From Dehalococcoidia bacterium (GTDB lineage Bacteria > Chloroflexota > Dehalococcoidia > Lucifugimonadales > UBA3495): DNA of 64,000 nucleotides. Shown one piece after another: positions 19,772 through 29,680 of this stretch (position 1 is the first letter of the stretch; each line of letters starts with the position of its first letter). Where the stretch lies: positions 34,858 to 98,857 of the forward strand of contig JAKUNL010000002.1 in assembly GCA_022451925.1 (NCBI GenBank). Direction: 5' to 3'. The notes below the pieces were generated by a model. It was not told where the DNA came from. It saw only the letters and a list, made by a program, of their open reading frames with translations, and did not search any database. The translations under genes and the position numbers were made by a program.

Positions 19772-20581
19772 TTATTGCCACATTTTGGCCACGTCTATGG
19801 CTCGCATGAATTTTATGTTGGGAAAAGTCTTTATGTGTTCAATCAGTCGTTCGAGCATGAGCAACCGTCCGGGGCGTCCGATGTACTGGGGGTGCATGGT
19901 CAGGGTGAAAGCGCGCCCGTAGCGGTAGAGCCCTTCGAACTCAGAGGCCCATGTCTCGTATACCTCGTCTGGGTTCCGCATGGGTCCTAGACGGTTGGCT
20001 ACAGGCGCATACACAAAGTTGGGAGCATCATCCAGTAACCAATGTACTGGTAACTCAACGAGGGTTTTGCCATTGGTAGGGGAATCGACGATGTACGGTG
20101 CATCATCACCCATCAGGCTGCTGTCGTAAATGAATCCGTAGTCGGTCAACAATTCTAGGGAGTGCTCTGACAATTCCCAGCTGGGCGAGCGGTAGCCCTG
20201 GGGTTGTTCTCCAGTGATATTGCGTAAAATTCGAATGCCGGACTCGATGACCTCAATCTCCTGGTCTCTTGTAAGGCTAGACGGCGGCTCGTGCATGTAG
20301 CCGTGGTGGGCAATCTCATGGCCGCGGTTTGCAATCTCTTTCACCATTTCTACGTGGGTTTCAGCCACATAGCCTGGTACATAAAAGCTGGCTTGTATGG
20401 AATGGGCGTCTAACAGTTCTAGGATACGAGGAGTGGCGATTGAAGGGCCATATTCAGCCATGGACATGAGGCTGGGGTGGTCTTCGAATGATGGGTCTCG
20501 GTTCAACCAGGATGAAACACCGTCAACGTCGAACCCCAGTAGCACAACACATTGGGTTTCACCGGGCCATATTCCTGACAT
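19772..20581 (-). CDS. polysaccharide deacetylase family protein
   Basis: VVLLGFDVDGVSSW...QASFYVPGYVAETH...GHEIAHHGYMHEPP...GYRSPSWELS NodB-fold motifs. Confidence 0.9.
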   Translation of the reverse strand: MSGIWPGETQCVVLLGFDVDGVSSWLNRDPSFEDHPSLMSMAEYGPSIATPRILELLDAHSIQASFYVPGYVAETHVEMVKEIANRGHEIAHHGYMHEPPSSLTRDQEIEVIESGIRILRNITGEQPQGYRSPSWELSEHSLELLTDYGFIYDSSLMGDDAPYIVDSPTNGKTLVELPVHWLLDDAPNFVYAPVANRLGPMRNPDEVYETWASEFEGLYRYGRAFTLTMHPQYIGRPGRLLMLERLIEHIKTFPNIKFMRAIDVAKMWQ

Positions 20582-20867
20582 TCTTATCTCTCCATCCCAA
20601 ACTAATTCGGATGCCTATACGTTGGATGCAGGCATTCTAGCCCAAGCTGGGTCTGCTGTCGAAGAGTAAAGCCGATCGCGATATCCCGGGTCGTAAAGGC
20701 GCGTTGTTAGATGCTCGTCGATCTTCTTGGTGTGGTAGCTTGAGGAAAGCTTCCGTAGGCGTTTGTTCGAGCTCCGGGCCCTAGTATTCGGACAGAATAT
20801 CTTAAAAAAATGGAGGATCCAAAATATCATTTCTATCGCATGGAGATCGATAATATGGTGTTTACGG

Positions 20868-22151
20868 TTAGCTTGCCTTGGCCGGTATAACGTCGAACCC
20901 AGTGTAAGGACGCAGCACATCCGGGATGATGATCGAACCATCTGGCTGTTGATTGTTCTCCATGATGGCAATTATAACTCTTGGGAGCGCCAGGCCGGAT
21001 CCGTTCAAAGTATGGGGGATGCGAGGGCGGCCACCACCCTCTGCTCGGTAGCGGATGTTGGAACGTCGGGCCTGGAAATCGGTGCAGTTAGAGCAAGAAC
21101 TGACCTCAAGCCACTCTTGGCAACCGGCCGCCCAGACTTCTATGTCATAGGTCTTGGAAGATGCGAAACCCATGTCGCCGGTGCTTAATGCCAGAACCCT
21201 GTAAGTAAACCCTAGCTGTCGGCAGACATCTTCAGCATCGTCCACCAGTTTTTCCAAATCATCATTGGAGGTCTCAGGCTCCACGAATTGGTACATCTCA
21301 ACTTTGTTGAACTGATGCACTCGCTTTATTCCGCGGGTGTCCCGACCCGCGGAGGCTTTTTCCCTTCGGAAGCAAGGAGTCTGGGCAACGTATTTAATCG
21401 GAAGAGTATTGGCTGGGATTATTTCGTCTCTGTACAAATTGGTGATGGGGACTTCGGCGGTTGGTATTAGCCAAAGGTCATCTTCAACGTCGTGATATAG
21501 ATTGTCTTCGAATTTTGGTAGGTTGCCAGAACCCTCCATGATGTCACGTTTGACCACTGCGGGCAGGGAGATCTCCGTATAGCCGTGCTTTGTAGAATGC
21601 AGGTCTAGCATGAAGGCGATTACCGCCCGCTCCAGTTTGGGACCGTAGCCCTGCATCGTATAGAATCGACTTCCTGCCAGTTTAGTGCCGCGTTCAAAGT
21701 CTATGATTCCAAGTTCTTCGCCCAAGTCCCAGTGGGGTTTGGGTTCAAAGTCCATTATTTGAGGCTCACCAACCTGGCGGATGATTACGCTGTCGGAATC
21801 GCTCTCTCCCAAAGGTACGTCGCCCTGGGGGAGATTGGGGATGGTCAGCATAAGCTCGCTCATACGAGTGCCCAATTCTTTGGTTTTTTCATTTAGAGCG
21901 TCGGCCTGATTCCCAATTTCCCTCATATGTACGCGAGCTTCTTCTGAGACCCCCTGGCCTTGTGAGCGTGCTTGGCCTAGTTCTTTGCTGACACGGTTGC
22001 GCTCTGCGTTCAGGTTGTCACGCTCAGTGATGGCCGAGCGGATGGCGGTATCCAGCTCCAGGATTTCGGTTATGGAGTCGTCTTCACCCCTTGTTTTGAG
22101 GGCTTCTCGTACCTCATTAGGGTGTTCTCGTATGTGTTCGATAGAAAGCAT
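20868..22151 (-). CDS. serS: seryl-tRNA synthetase
   Basis: MLSIEHIREHPNEVREALKTRG; class II motifs TPCFRREKASAGRDTRGIKRVHQFNKVEMY and GSGLALPRVIIAIMENNQQPDGSI. Confidence 0.96.
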   Translation of the reverse strand: MLSIEHIREHPNEVREALKTRGEDDSITEILELDTAIRSAITERDNLNAERNRVSKELGQARSQGQGVSEEARVHMREIGNQADALNEKTKELGTRMSELMLTIPNLPQGDVPLGESDSDSVIIRQVGEPQIMDFEPKPHWDLGEELGIIDFERGTKLAGSRFYTMQGYGPKLERAVIAFMLDLHSTKHGYTEISLPAVVKRDIMEGSGNLPKFEDNLYHDVEDDLWLIPTAEVPITNLYRDEIIPANTLPIKYVAQTPCFRREKASAGRDTRGIKRVHQFNKVEMYQFVEPETSNDDLEKLVDDAEDVCRQLGFTYRVLALSTGDMGFASSKTYDIEVWAAGCQEWLEVSSCSNCTDFQARRSNIRYRAEGGGRPRIPHTLNGSGLALPRVIIAIMENNQQPDGSIIIPDVLRPYTGFDVIPAKAS

Positions 22152-22443
22152 GGTTATTTAGAGTACTCGATAAAGATTCTGACGGTCATGCTTAATTTAA
22201 CAGTTCCTATGATGTCCTGATTGGGTAGTCCAGGATTTCTAGATTAATAAAGTAATGGCGGAAAAATTAGGATGCCATCGTTAATGCCAGTTGTGTGAGT
22301 TCAATCTAACCGCTCCTTTGATACGCAATAGACCTTTGGGAATAAGCGTTAGTATCACTGCGTTCTAGTTGGATGGCAGCGTCGCAGTTAATTATTGATC
22401 GATGGAATTGTCCTGTTTGGTGATTTGTGGTTCCTGTTGTCGT

Positions 22444-24003
22444 CTAAGCATTGAAGTCTTCAGAGTTTGATTGCTTTGTGGCGTTTGGGTCGTTGATGGC
22501 TTTTTCATATTCGTTTAATGCCAGGGTTCGCATCTGTGGGAAAAGCAGCACATCTCTGATAGATGCTTGGCCCGACAGTAGCATGACCAAACGGTCAATT
22601 CCGATTCCCAGGCCACCTGTTGGTGGCATACCGTATTCCATGGCCGTCAGGAAATCGTCGTCTTGACGGTCAACGTCCTCGTTTTCAAAGAGTTGTTGTA
22701 TTTTTGCTTGGACTTCGAACCGTTCCCGCTGCACCGCCGGGTCGTTTAGCTCACTGTAGGAGTTGGCAATCTCCATGCCAAAGGCGAAGGCTTCAAATCG
22801 TTCCACATAACCTGGGGTATCTGGCTTGGCCTTGGCCAGCGGAGACATTTCCTCTGGGTAATCCAGGACAAATGTCGGCTGAATTAGGTTCGGCTCTACA
22901 AAAGTGGACAACAGCTTGTCGATGAGACGGCCACGGCTTTCCAGGACAGTGGTATCGATGCCAATCTCTGAAGCTTTTTTGCGTAGGGCGTCGTCGTCAG
23001 TGGATTCGAGATTGATTCCGCTACGTTTTTCCAATTCCTCTCTCAGGCTGACCCGATTCCAGGGAGGAGCAAAATCTATGACATCATCGCCTACCGTCAC
23101 CTTGGTGGTGCCATTCACAGCCGTACAAATTGTGGAGACCATTTGTTCGACCATATCCATGACATCGTTGTAATCGGCGTACGCCTCGTAGCTCTCCAAC
23201 AGGGTGAACTCTGGGTTATGGTCCTGGTCAATCCCTTCATTACGGAAAACTCGGCCAATCTCGTAGACTTTATCGAACCCGCCAATAATCAAGCGCTTCA
23301 AGTAAAGTTCGGTAGCGATACGTAGGTAAAGTCGCTGGTCGAGGGCATTGTGGTGGGTGACGAATGGCTGGGCGTGGGCACCGCCGGCTACCGGAACTAG
23401 AATGGGAGTGTCCACTTCGAGGAAGCCTCGGTCGTCTAGGAACCGGCGAATACCGCTAATCACTTTGCTACGCAGAACGAAGACCGGCATTATTTCATCC
23501 TGGTTGGCGATTAGGTCTAGGTACCGTTGCCGGTAGCGGGTCTCAACGTCTCTGAGACCGTGCCATTTCTCTGGAAGCGGCCGCATGCCCTTGGCTGTTA
23601 CAGTTAGTTCCAAGGCATCAATGGTCACTTGACCGGTGCGAGTGCGCATCAAGTTGCCTTTGACCCCCAAATGGTCGCCCAAGTCCAAGTCTTTGATCAG
23701 GTCGAAGCCTTCATGGAGGTTGTTCTGGCGGAGGAGCACCTGGATTACACCTGAGGCATCGCGGATATCCATGAAGGCTGCTTTACCCATGGTTCGCATA
23801 GATGAGATACGGCCAGCTAAAGTGATGTTTTTCAGCTTCTCGTCTATTGGATCAATGTTCTCTAATTCTTCAAAGAGATTGGTCGCTGCAGCCGTGTCGT
23901 ACGAACGGTGAAACCTGGCCGGATAGGGGTCGATGCCGTTGTCTCGTATTCGGTCGAGCTTGGTGGCTCGATTGGCCATGAGTATGTCTTCTGGGTCTGG
24001 CAT
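22444..24003 (-). CDS. lysS: lysyl-tRNA synthetase (class II)
   Basis: AHAQPFVTHHNALDQRLYLRIATELYLKRLIIGGFDKVYEIGRVFRNEGIDQDHNPEFTLLESYEAY; GLGIGIDRLVMLL. Track ORF extends to 24156; ATG at 24003 preferred. Confidence 0.95.
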   Translation of the reverse strand: MPDPEDILMANRATKLDRIRDNGIDPYPARFHRSYDTAAATNLFEELENIDPIDEKLKNITLAGRISSMRTMGKAAFMDIRDASGVIQVLLRQNNLHEGFDLIKDLDLGDHLGVKGNLMRTRTGQVTIDALELTVTAKGMRPLPEKWHGLRDVETRYRQRYLDLIANQDEIMPVFVLRSKVISGIRRFLDDRGFLEVDTPILVPVAGGAHAQPFVTHHNALDQRLYLRIATELYLKRLIIGGFDKVYEIGRVFRNEGIDQDHNPEFTLLESYEAYADYNDVMDMVEQMVSTICTAVNGTTKVTVGDDVIDFAPPWNRVSLREELEKRSGINLESTDDDALRKKASEIGIDTTVLESRGRLIDKLLSTFVEPNLIQPTFVLDYPEEMSPLAKAKPDTPGYVERFEAFAFGMEIANSYSELNDPAVQRERFEVQAKIQQLFENEDVDRQDDDFLTAMEYGMPPTGGLGIGIDRLVMLLSGQASIRDVLLFPQMRTLALNEYEKAINDPNATKQSNSEDFNA

Positions 24004-24496
24004 CAAGTCCTGAGGCTGTTTAGTTGAAATAATTAGTTGAAAAAGTGTTGGAATACAGCGAAATGCGTCGCGGTATCTGATTAGCGATTGTAATGCCGGG
24101 CCGTATTGTTGTAAAGGAATTCCTAGCTTCCCTAGGAGCGTTAGTTCAGGGTTCATACCTCTATTGTATTTGACTTACTTTATGTTCTTCATTAATATTT
24201 TTAATGTGACTGTCTTAGCATCTCAATGAATGAAGAAACCTAGTGTCAGTTTTACTTGAGTCCCTCAACTACGAGGCCCGAACAGGCCGGCGGTCTCGCT
24301 GGGTGTTAATTTAGGGTTTGGAACCATCTCAAGGTTTTCGTTTTCACTCCCTTTTTGGTCGGGCTCCCAATTTCTACGTAACTCTTTGGGCTATCTACTT
24401 ATGTGGTCATTCGTTAGGTTTGGATGCTCTGCGTCCTTTGCAAGACATCTCTCTGGATAATTAACAGGTAATTCTAACTCTGGTGAAGGCTTTGAT

Positions 24497-25390
24497 ATGA
24501 ATTTTTTTTTAATGCGGCTCCCGTTATTTGGGTTGGTATCAATTATTGTCCTGCTAATGGTGTCAGCTTGTGGCGGCAGCGATACCCCGGTCCTTCGAGT
24601 AGGTGGTATTCCGGATCAGGACGCCTCTAGACTTGCTCGGCGATATGATGGCTTCGCTGCACATCTCTCCCAAAAATTAGGGGTCGATGTGAAATACGTG
24701 CCCAGCTCTGATTACGCAGCCGTAGTTACAGCCTTCACACAGGGCAATCTAGATTTGGCCTTCTTTGGCGGGCTCACCGGTGTCCAAGCTCGGATACTTG
24801 ATCCTGGGGCTCAGGCATTAGCTCAGCGTGAGAATGATGCTGAATTCCATTCCAAATTTATCGTCCGAAATGATCTGTCAGCCACCTCTCTGAGTGGATT
24901 GATCGATATGGCGGAAGATTTGACTCTCACTTTTGGCAGTGAGAGTTCTACTTCGGGTCATCTGATGCCTCGGCACTTCTTGGAGTTGGCTGGTTTGGAT
25001 CCGGATGCCAGCTTTAAATCTCCACCGAATTATTCAGGGTCTCATGATCTGACTTGGCGTCTTGTTGAGAGCGGGGCTTTTGACGTAGGCGCCCTCAGTG
25101 AGGCTGTTTGGGATCGGGCGGTAGCAAATGGGATGGTGGACGCGGACAAGGTTCGCGTTTTGGAGACGTCACCGGCTTATTACGATTACAATTGGACTGC
25201 AGTTTCGGATATGGATGAGAAATTTGGTGACGGTTTCTCCCAGAAAATTCAGAAATCCCTTTTAGAATTGAACCCTGAGGAGAATCAAGAAATCTTGAGT
25301 TTGTTTAGCACGAATCGGTTCATCGTAACGGAAAACAGTAATTACCGAACTATCGAGAGCATAGCCCGGGACCTCGGTATTATTAAATGA
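24497..25390 (+). CDS. PhnD-like ABC transporter substrate-binding lipoprotein, putative selenate-type
   Basis: Lipobox-like VSACGG; DYAAVVTAFTQGNLDLAFFGGLTGVQAR...GSESSTSGHLMPRHFLELAGLDPD...YYDYNWTAVSDMD. Confidence 0.85.
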   Translation: MNFFLMRLPLFGLVSIIVLLMVSACGGSDTPVLRVGGIPDQDASRLARRYDGFAAHLSQKLGVDVKYVPSSDYAAVVTAFTQGNLDLAFFGGLTGVQARILDPGAQALAQRENDAEFHSKFIVRNDLSATSLSGLIDMAEDLTLTFGSESSTSGHLMPRHFLELAGLDPDASFKSPPNYSGSHDLTWRLVESGAFDVGALSEAVWDRAVANGMVDADKVRVLETSPAYYDYNWTAVSDMDEKFGDGFSQKIQKSLLELNPEENQEILSLFSTNRFIVTENSNYRTIESIARDLGIIK

Positions 25391-26196
25391 GCCAGTATCA
25401 GAATTCCTCAAACCGAGCCACTCATGATATCAACCATTCCCGGTTCCTCGTTGACGGGAGGGGGCTTAGTAAGGTTTTTGGAACTCTGACGGCTGTGTCT
25501 CCTCTCGACATTGCTATTAAGGCCGGGGAGCGTGTAGCGCTCGTCGGCCCTAGTGGCAGCGGAAAGTCGACCATTCTGTACATTCTGGCTGGACTGATCC
25601 CACCGGACAGTGGCGATCTGTTCTTGGATTCCAAGTCCACCGTTGGACTTCAACCCGGTCGTGAGCTTTCCGAGTTTGTAGGGTTGATACGGCAACAGTT
25701 AGATCTTGTGCCGCAGCTTCCAGTAGTGCAGAACGTATTGGCCGGGCGGTTAGGACAATGGGGATTACTACGTTCCTTAGTTTCGTTATTCTCTGCTCGG
25801 GAACGGGACTCTGTCTTGGCAACGCTTTCTAAATTGGGTATAGCCGATAAGATAGATGAGCCTACATCACAGTTGTCTGGTGGCGAGCAACAAAGGGTTG
25901 CCATCGCAAGATTGATGTTGCAAGCGCCAAAGATCATTCTTGCGGACGAGCCAGTATCATCTCTGGACCCGGCTAGAGCTGATGAGATATTAAGATTGCT
26001 TACCGGATTGGCGGACGATATCGGCGGTGTGATGGTCGCCAGCTTGCACGCACCTGACTTGATACGCGAACACTTCACCCGGGTAATCGGGCTGCGGGAA
26101 GGTGTGCTCCAATTTGATATACCGAGCGAAGAGTTGATGCCTTCGGTACTCGAGGCTCTCTATGACCTGGACCAACAGCCCATTCCGATCTCTTGA
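25387..26196 (+). CDS. PhnC-like ABC transporter ATP-binding protein
   Basis: Walker A GPSGSGKST, signature LSGGEQQRVAIARLM, Walker B ILADEPVSSLDP. Confidence 0.93.
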   Translation: MSQYQNSSNRATHDINHSRFLVDGRGLSKVFGTLTAVSPLDIAIKAGERVALVGPSGSGKSTILYILAGLIPPDSGDLFLDSKSTVGLQPGRELSEFVGLIRQQLDLVPQLPVVQNVLAGRLGQWGLLRSLVSLFSARERDSVLATLSKLGIADKIDEPTSQLSGGEQQRVAIARLMLQAPKIILADEPVSSLDPARADEILRLLTGLADDIGGVMVASLHAPDLIREHFTRVIGLREGVLQFDIPSEELMPSVLEALYDLDQQPIPIS

Positions 26197-26965
26197 TGCC
26201 AGGCGGCTACTGTCACTGGTTCTGATTGGCGCATTTGTGTGGAGCCTCTCTTCTGTTGATTGGCGGGGTGGTATCGTGCACACAGGCGGCGGTGACGCCC
26301 TTAAGGACTTCCCGCTTGCTCTATTCCCACCCGAGCTATCTCCGGGATTCTTGAAATTGGGCCTCATTGCTAGTTGGCAGACCGTGGTTCATGCCGTGGC
26401 TGGAATCACCTTGGCCATCATCATAGGCCTTCCTCTAGGGATAATAGCCTCTGGTTCGTTAGGAAAGCCAGGCAGAGTCCGAATGTTGGTTGCTGCGGTT
26501 ATGCGGTTCATTCTTGCGTTCATGCGTTCGATCCATGAATTGATCTGGGCCGTCTTGTTCGTTGCTGCGTTTGGCTTATCTTCCTTGGCGGCTGTGCTGG
26601 CGATTGCCATTCCATACGCTGGAATATTGGGTCGGATTTACTCGGAACTACTTAATGACGTATCTGAGGGGCCACTGGACGGATTACGATCGGCCGGGGC
26701 CTCTCCGGCCGGAGTATTGATCTATGGTCGTATGCCGATGGTGCTCACTGATCTACTCAGTTACGGTTTTTATCGGTTTGAATGTGCTATTCGGGCCGCT
26801 GCCATCATGAGTTTTGTAGGTATTCGCGGACTAGGATTTGAGATACAACTTTCGCTACATGACCTGAAGTTTGCGGAGGTTTGGACTTTGCTTCTGTTCT
26901 TGTTCGGGCTGGTGCTGCTGGTTGATTATTGGAGTACCAGCGTGCGTCGGAGCCTGAATTCATGA
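26162..26965 (+). CDS. PhnE-like ABC transporter permease
   Basis: Multiple TM helices; RSIHELIWAVLFVAAFG...GPLDGLRSAGASPAGVLIYGRMPMVLTDLLSYGFYRFECAIRAAAIMSFVG EAA-type loop. Confidence 0.88.
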   Translation: MTWTNSPFRSLDARRLLSLVLIGAFVWSLSSVDWRGGIVHTGGGDALKDFPLALFPPELSPGFLKLGLIASWQTVVHAVAGITLAIIIGLPLGIIASGSLGKPGRVRMLVAAVMRFILAFMRSIHELIWAVLFVAAFGLSSLAAVLAIAIPYAGILGRIYSELLNDVSEGPLDGLRSAGASPAGVLIYGRMPMVLTDLLSYGFYRFECAIRAAAIMSFVGIRGLGFEIQLSLHDLKFAEVWTLLLFLFGLVLLVDYWSTSVRRSLNS

Positions 26966-27855
26966 TTACTGACAATTCTAAACTTGTCGAGGCTACGCGG
27001 GGCCTACGGGGAATCACTTTTCCTAGGGTGTCTTTGTATGGCTTTCTGGTTCTGTCAGTGGTTTCCTGGGCTTATATCATATTTGGGGTTGACAGCGGAT
27101 TAGGGGACTTGTTCACGGGGAGGTCTTGGAGCAACGCCGGCCACTTTTTTAGTCAGTTATTGGGCCTTGAAGGCGGTTTGACTGGTGGCGGCCGTCCGGC
27201 GTTCTTTGATTTGGGTCGCTGGGGTGAGACCGGAAAACTGGCCTATAAAACATTAATGATGAGCGTCCTGGCCATTGGCTTGGCCGGATTTGGGGTGTTG
27301 GTGACTTTTTTGCCGGCGGCTAGAAACGTGAGCAACGGCGAACTAGGAGGGAGTCCATCGTTGGCGCTTGGAGTTTTGTACCATGTACTCCGGCTCTTTT
27401 TCGCTTTCACCAGGGCAGTTCCCGAGTTAATCTGGGCGATGGTGATAGTGTTTTTCCTCTCTCCGGGAATACTGCCTGGGGCTATCGCTCTTGGGTTACA
27501 TAACTACGGGATAGTTGGCAAGCTTTCGGCAGAAGTGGTCGAGAATATGGATCCGGGTCCTGCGCGGGCTCTTCGCTCTGCCGGGGCAGGCAATATACAG
27601 ATGTTAGCCTATGGAATCATACCTCAGGCAATGCCCCACTTTTTAACCTATCTACTTTATCGATGGGAAGTGGTGATCCGCACGACGGTGGTCGTGGGTT
27701 TTGTAAGCGCAGGAGGATTAGGCCAAGAGTTCAGGCTTAATCTGAGCTTTTTCCAATATACAGACGTATTCTTGATTATTCTATGGTATCTAATCTTGGT
27801 TCTGGCGGTAGATTTGCTCAGTGCCTTCTTGCGCCGCATGGTGCTTGTCCGATAG
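26962..27855 (+). CDS. PhnE-like ABC transporter permease (second)
   Basis: TRAVPELIWAMVIVFFLSPG...ARALRSAGAGNIQMLAYGIIPQAMPHFLTYLLYRWEVVIRTTVVVGFVSAGGLG; ATG at 26962. Confidence 0.88.
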   Translation: MITDNSKLVEATRGLRGITFPRVSLYGFLVLSVVSWAYIIFGVDSGLGDLFTGRSWSNAGHFFSQLLGLEGGLTGGGRPAFFDLGRWGETGKLAYKTLMMSVLAIGLAGFGVLVTFLPAARNVSNGELGGSPSLALGVLYHVLRLFFAFTRAVPELIWAMVIVFFLSPGILPGAIALGLHNYGIVGKLSAEVVENMDPGPARALRSAGAGNIQMLAYGIIPQAMPHFLTYLLYRWEVVIRTTVVVGFVSAGGLGQEFRLNLSFFQYTDVFLIILWYLILVLAVDLLSAFLRRMVLVR

Positions 27856-27871
27856 TCGGGGACAATTGAGT

Positions 27872-28642
27872 CTAAATGTTTACAGGATAGATGACTTGTA
27901 TGACTCTGTTGTCTCTTAGACCGTCGAAATAGGGATGAGGTCGATCCGGGTTCTGTAGCCAACGCCGCACGAAGTAGGCAATCAGGTTCGACAACTGGTT
28001 ACCTACCGAGTTTGCTGATTTCACGAAGCAGATATCGTCGATCAGTCCGGTTGCGTCGATTCCCTCATCTGAGCGTAGGAACTCACCCATGAAGTTACTC
28101 TCTAATGATGCTCCGGTTTGGGCTATTATCAAAGAATGGTTGGTGATTGGCATTGCCCCATCCATGATCTGATCCTCGGACATCAAGGACATGTTTAGTT
28201 CGTCTAGAAACATGCTTACAGCGAAGAAAAACTTGTTTACCAGAGGGCCGGTGGGGGTCTCCCACATGTCAACGTAGTCGTTGTTTCCGGCTGCTTTTGC
28301 GTCTTGAAATTGTTGCTTGTTCACGTAGGAAGTGATTACTGGAGTTTCGCGCCGAATCATGATCCCAAGGCAATCTTGAATCAACTCGTTGCGCCTCAAG
28401 GGAGGCCAGGAGGAAAAATATCCAAGACCTTGGTAGATATCAACAGGACGGAGCACATCTGGTGCGCCCTCTTCGCCCAGGGGTGAACCAAAATGGCGTC
28501 GACAAAGGGCGTTGAATTCTCCGTTCACAGAGATGGATTGGCTTTCGTGGATGAACAGACCGGTGTAGATCTGGAATTGTTGAGATGGGTCTTTGACTGT
28601 CGAACCGGTGAGCCCAGATTCTCCAACATAGGTTAAGAACAT
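27872..28642 (-). CDS. DUF3800-like protein
   Basis: N-terminal MFLTYVGESGLTG resembles the DUF3800 (x)DESG start; CFVKSANSVGNQLSNLIAYFVRRWLQ matches the C-terminal pattern. Confidence 0.7.
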   Translation of the reverse strand: MFLTYVGESGLTGSTVKDPSQQFQIYTGLFIHESQSISVNGEFNALCRRHFGSPLGEEGAPDVLRPVDIYQGLGYFSSWPPLRRNELIQDCLGIMIRRETPVITSYVNKQQFQDAKAAGNNDYVDMWETPTGPLVNKFFFAVSMFLDELNMSLMSEDQIMDGAMPITNHSLIIAQTGASLESNFMGEFLRSDEGIDATGLIDDICFVKSANSVGNQLSNLIAYFVRRWLQNPDRPHPYFDGLRDNRVIQVIYPVNI

Positions 28643-28783
28643 TTTCCTATCTCCAAAACAACCGCCGGAGCCGTTCCCGATGGAGGGTCCGATTCTCCGG
28701 CGTCTTTAATACGTTTCCTAATCTCTCCGGCAAACTGAGAGTGTGCGCATTGGAGGTGTTGCCGTTTGGGCCTTTGACGAGGT

Positions 28784-29476
28784 TTATTCCTCGGACGACT
28801 CTTCTGCCGCGCTCTCGGAAACATCTTCTCCGCCGTCTTCGGAGGTTGCCACCTCTTCGGCAACCCTTGGCAGTTCAATCCTGACAACGAGCTCTTCAGC
28901 GTCGGTTAGAAGAGAAGCAGATCCTGGAATCGGGAGGTCGGCAGCACGGATGACCGAATCTGCGCTATCCATGACTGCGAGGTCAACTTCAATCTGACTT
29001 GGCATCTCCAATGGGAGTGCTTGGACATCAACCGTGCGAAGTTGTTGCATCACGGTGCCATTGACCGAGCGTGCACCAGCTGATTCTCCCGTAAGTATGA
29101 CCGGAACCTGAGCAGTCACTGGCCGGGTGATGTCGGCAGCCAGAAGATCAACGTGCATAAGGTCATCACGTATGGGGTGCCATTGAATCTCTCTAGCGAA
29201 GGCCAGGTGAGTGCCAGACTCCCCTTGGATGGTGATGTGGATGGGTGTAGCACCACCGGCTGCGGCTAGCGTCCTTATCAAGGTAGTGGCTTGGCATTGT
29301 AATGAGCGAGGCTCCATTCCCGGTCCGTAGAGGTGGACTGGCACTATGCCTGCACGGCGCAAGCGGCCAACTTTCTTGCCCATCAGCTCTCTAGGGTCTA
29401 GTTCGATCTGTACTGCGTTTGTGGTCATGGGGCGGTGGTCTCCGATCTGTTTGTACTTAAGATCTCTAGGAACCAT
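28784..29476 (-). CDS. rplY: 50S ribosomal protein L25/general stress protein Ctc (start probably 29428)
   Basis: IELDPRELMGKKVGRLRRAGIVPVHLYGPGMEPRSLQ...IQWHPIRDDLMHVDLLA. Confidence 0.9.
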   Translation of the reverse strand: MVPRDLKYKQIGDHRPMTTNAVQIELDPRELMGKKVGRLRRAGIVPVHLYGPGMEPRSLQCQATTLIRTLAAAGGATPIHITIQGESGTHLAFAREIQWHPIRDDLMHVDLLAADITRPVTAQVPVILTGESAGARSVNGTVMQQLRTVDVQALPLEMPSQIEVDLAVMDSADSVIRAADLPIPGSASLLTDAEELVVRIELPRVAEEVATSEDGGEDVSESAAEESSEE

Positions 29477-29680
29477 CTAGTAGTCCCTTGGAGAGAAACT
29501 GTTAACTTGACGTTGTTGCGTGAAATTCCACTGCGCAACCGTCTAATGATAGCATTAGCCACCTAGAAAGTGAATGCCAGCTGGATTTAAGCCGTAATTC
29601 TGGTCCAGTCAAGCGGCGTTGGTGTCTGAATTCTTGACACTCGGTTTATCATGGTTTTGATTTAGACCGGAGGAACAAAC

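Noticed and set aside
24157-24496. 340-bp intergenic region before the PhnD-like gene as a possible riboswitch
   Set aside because: Could not fold it by eye into any known riboswitch consensus.
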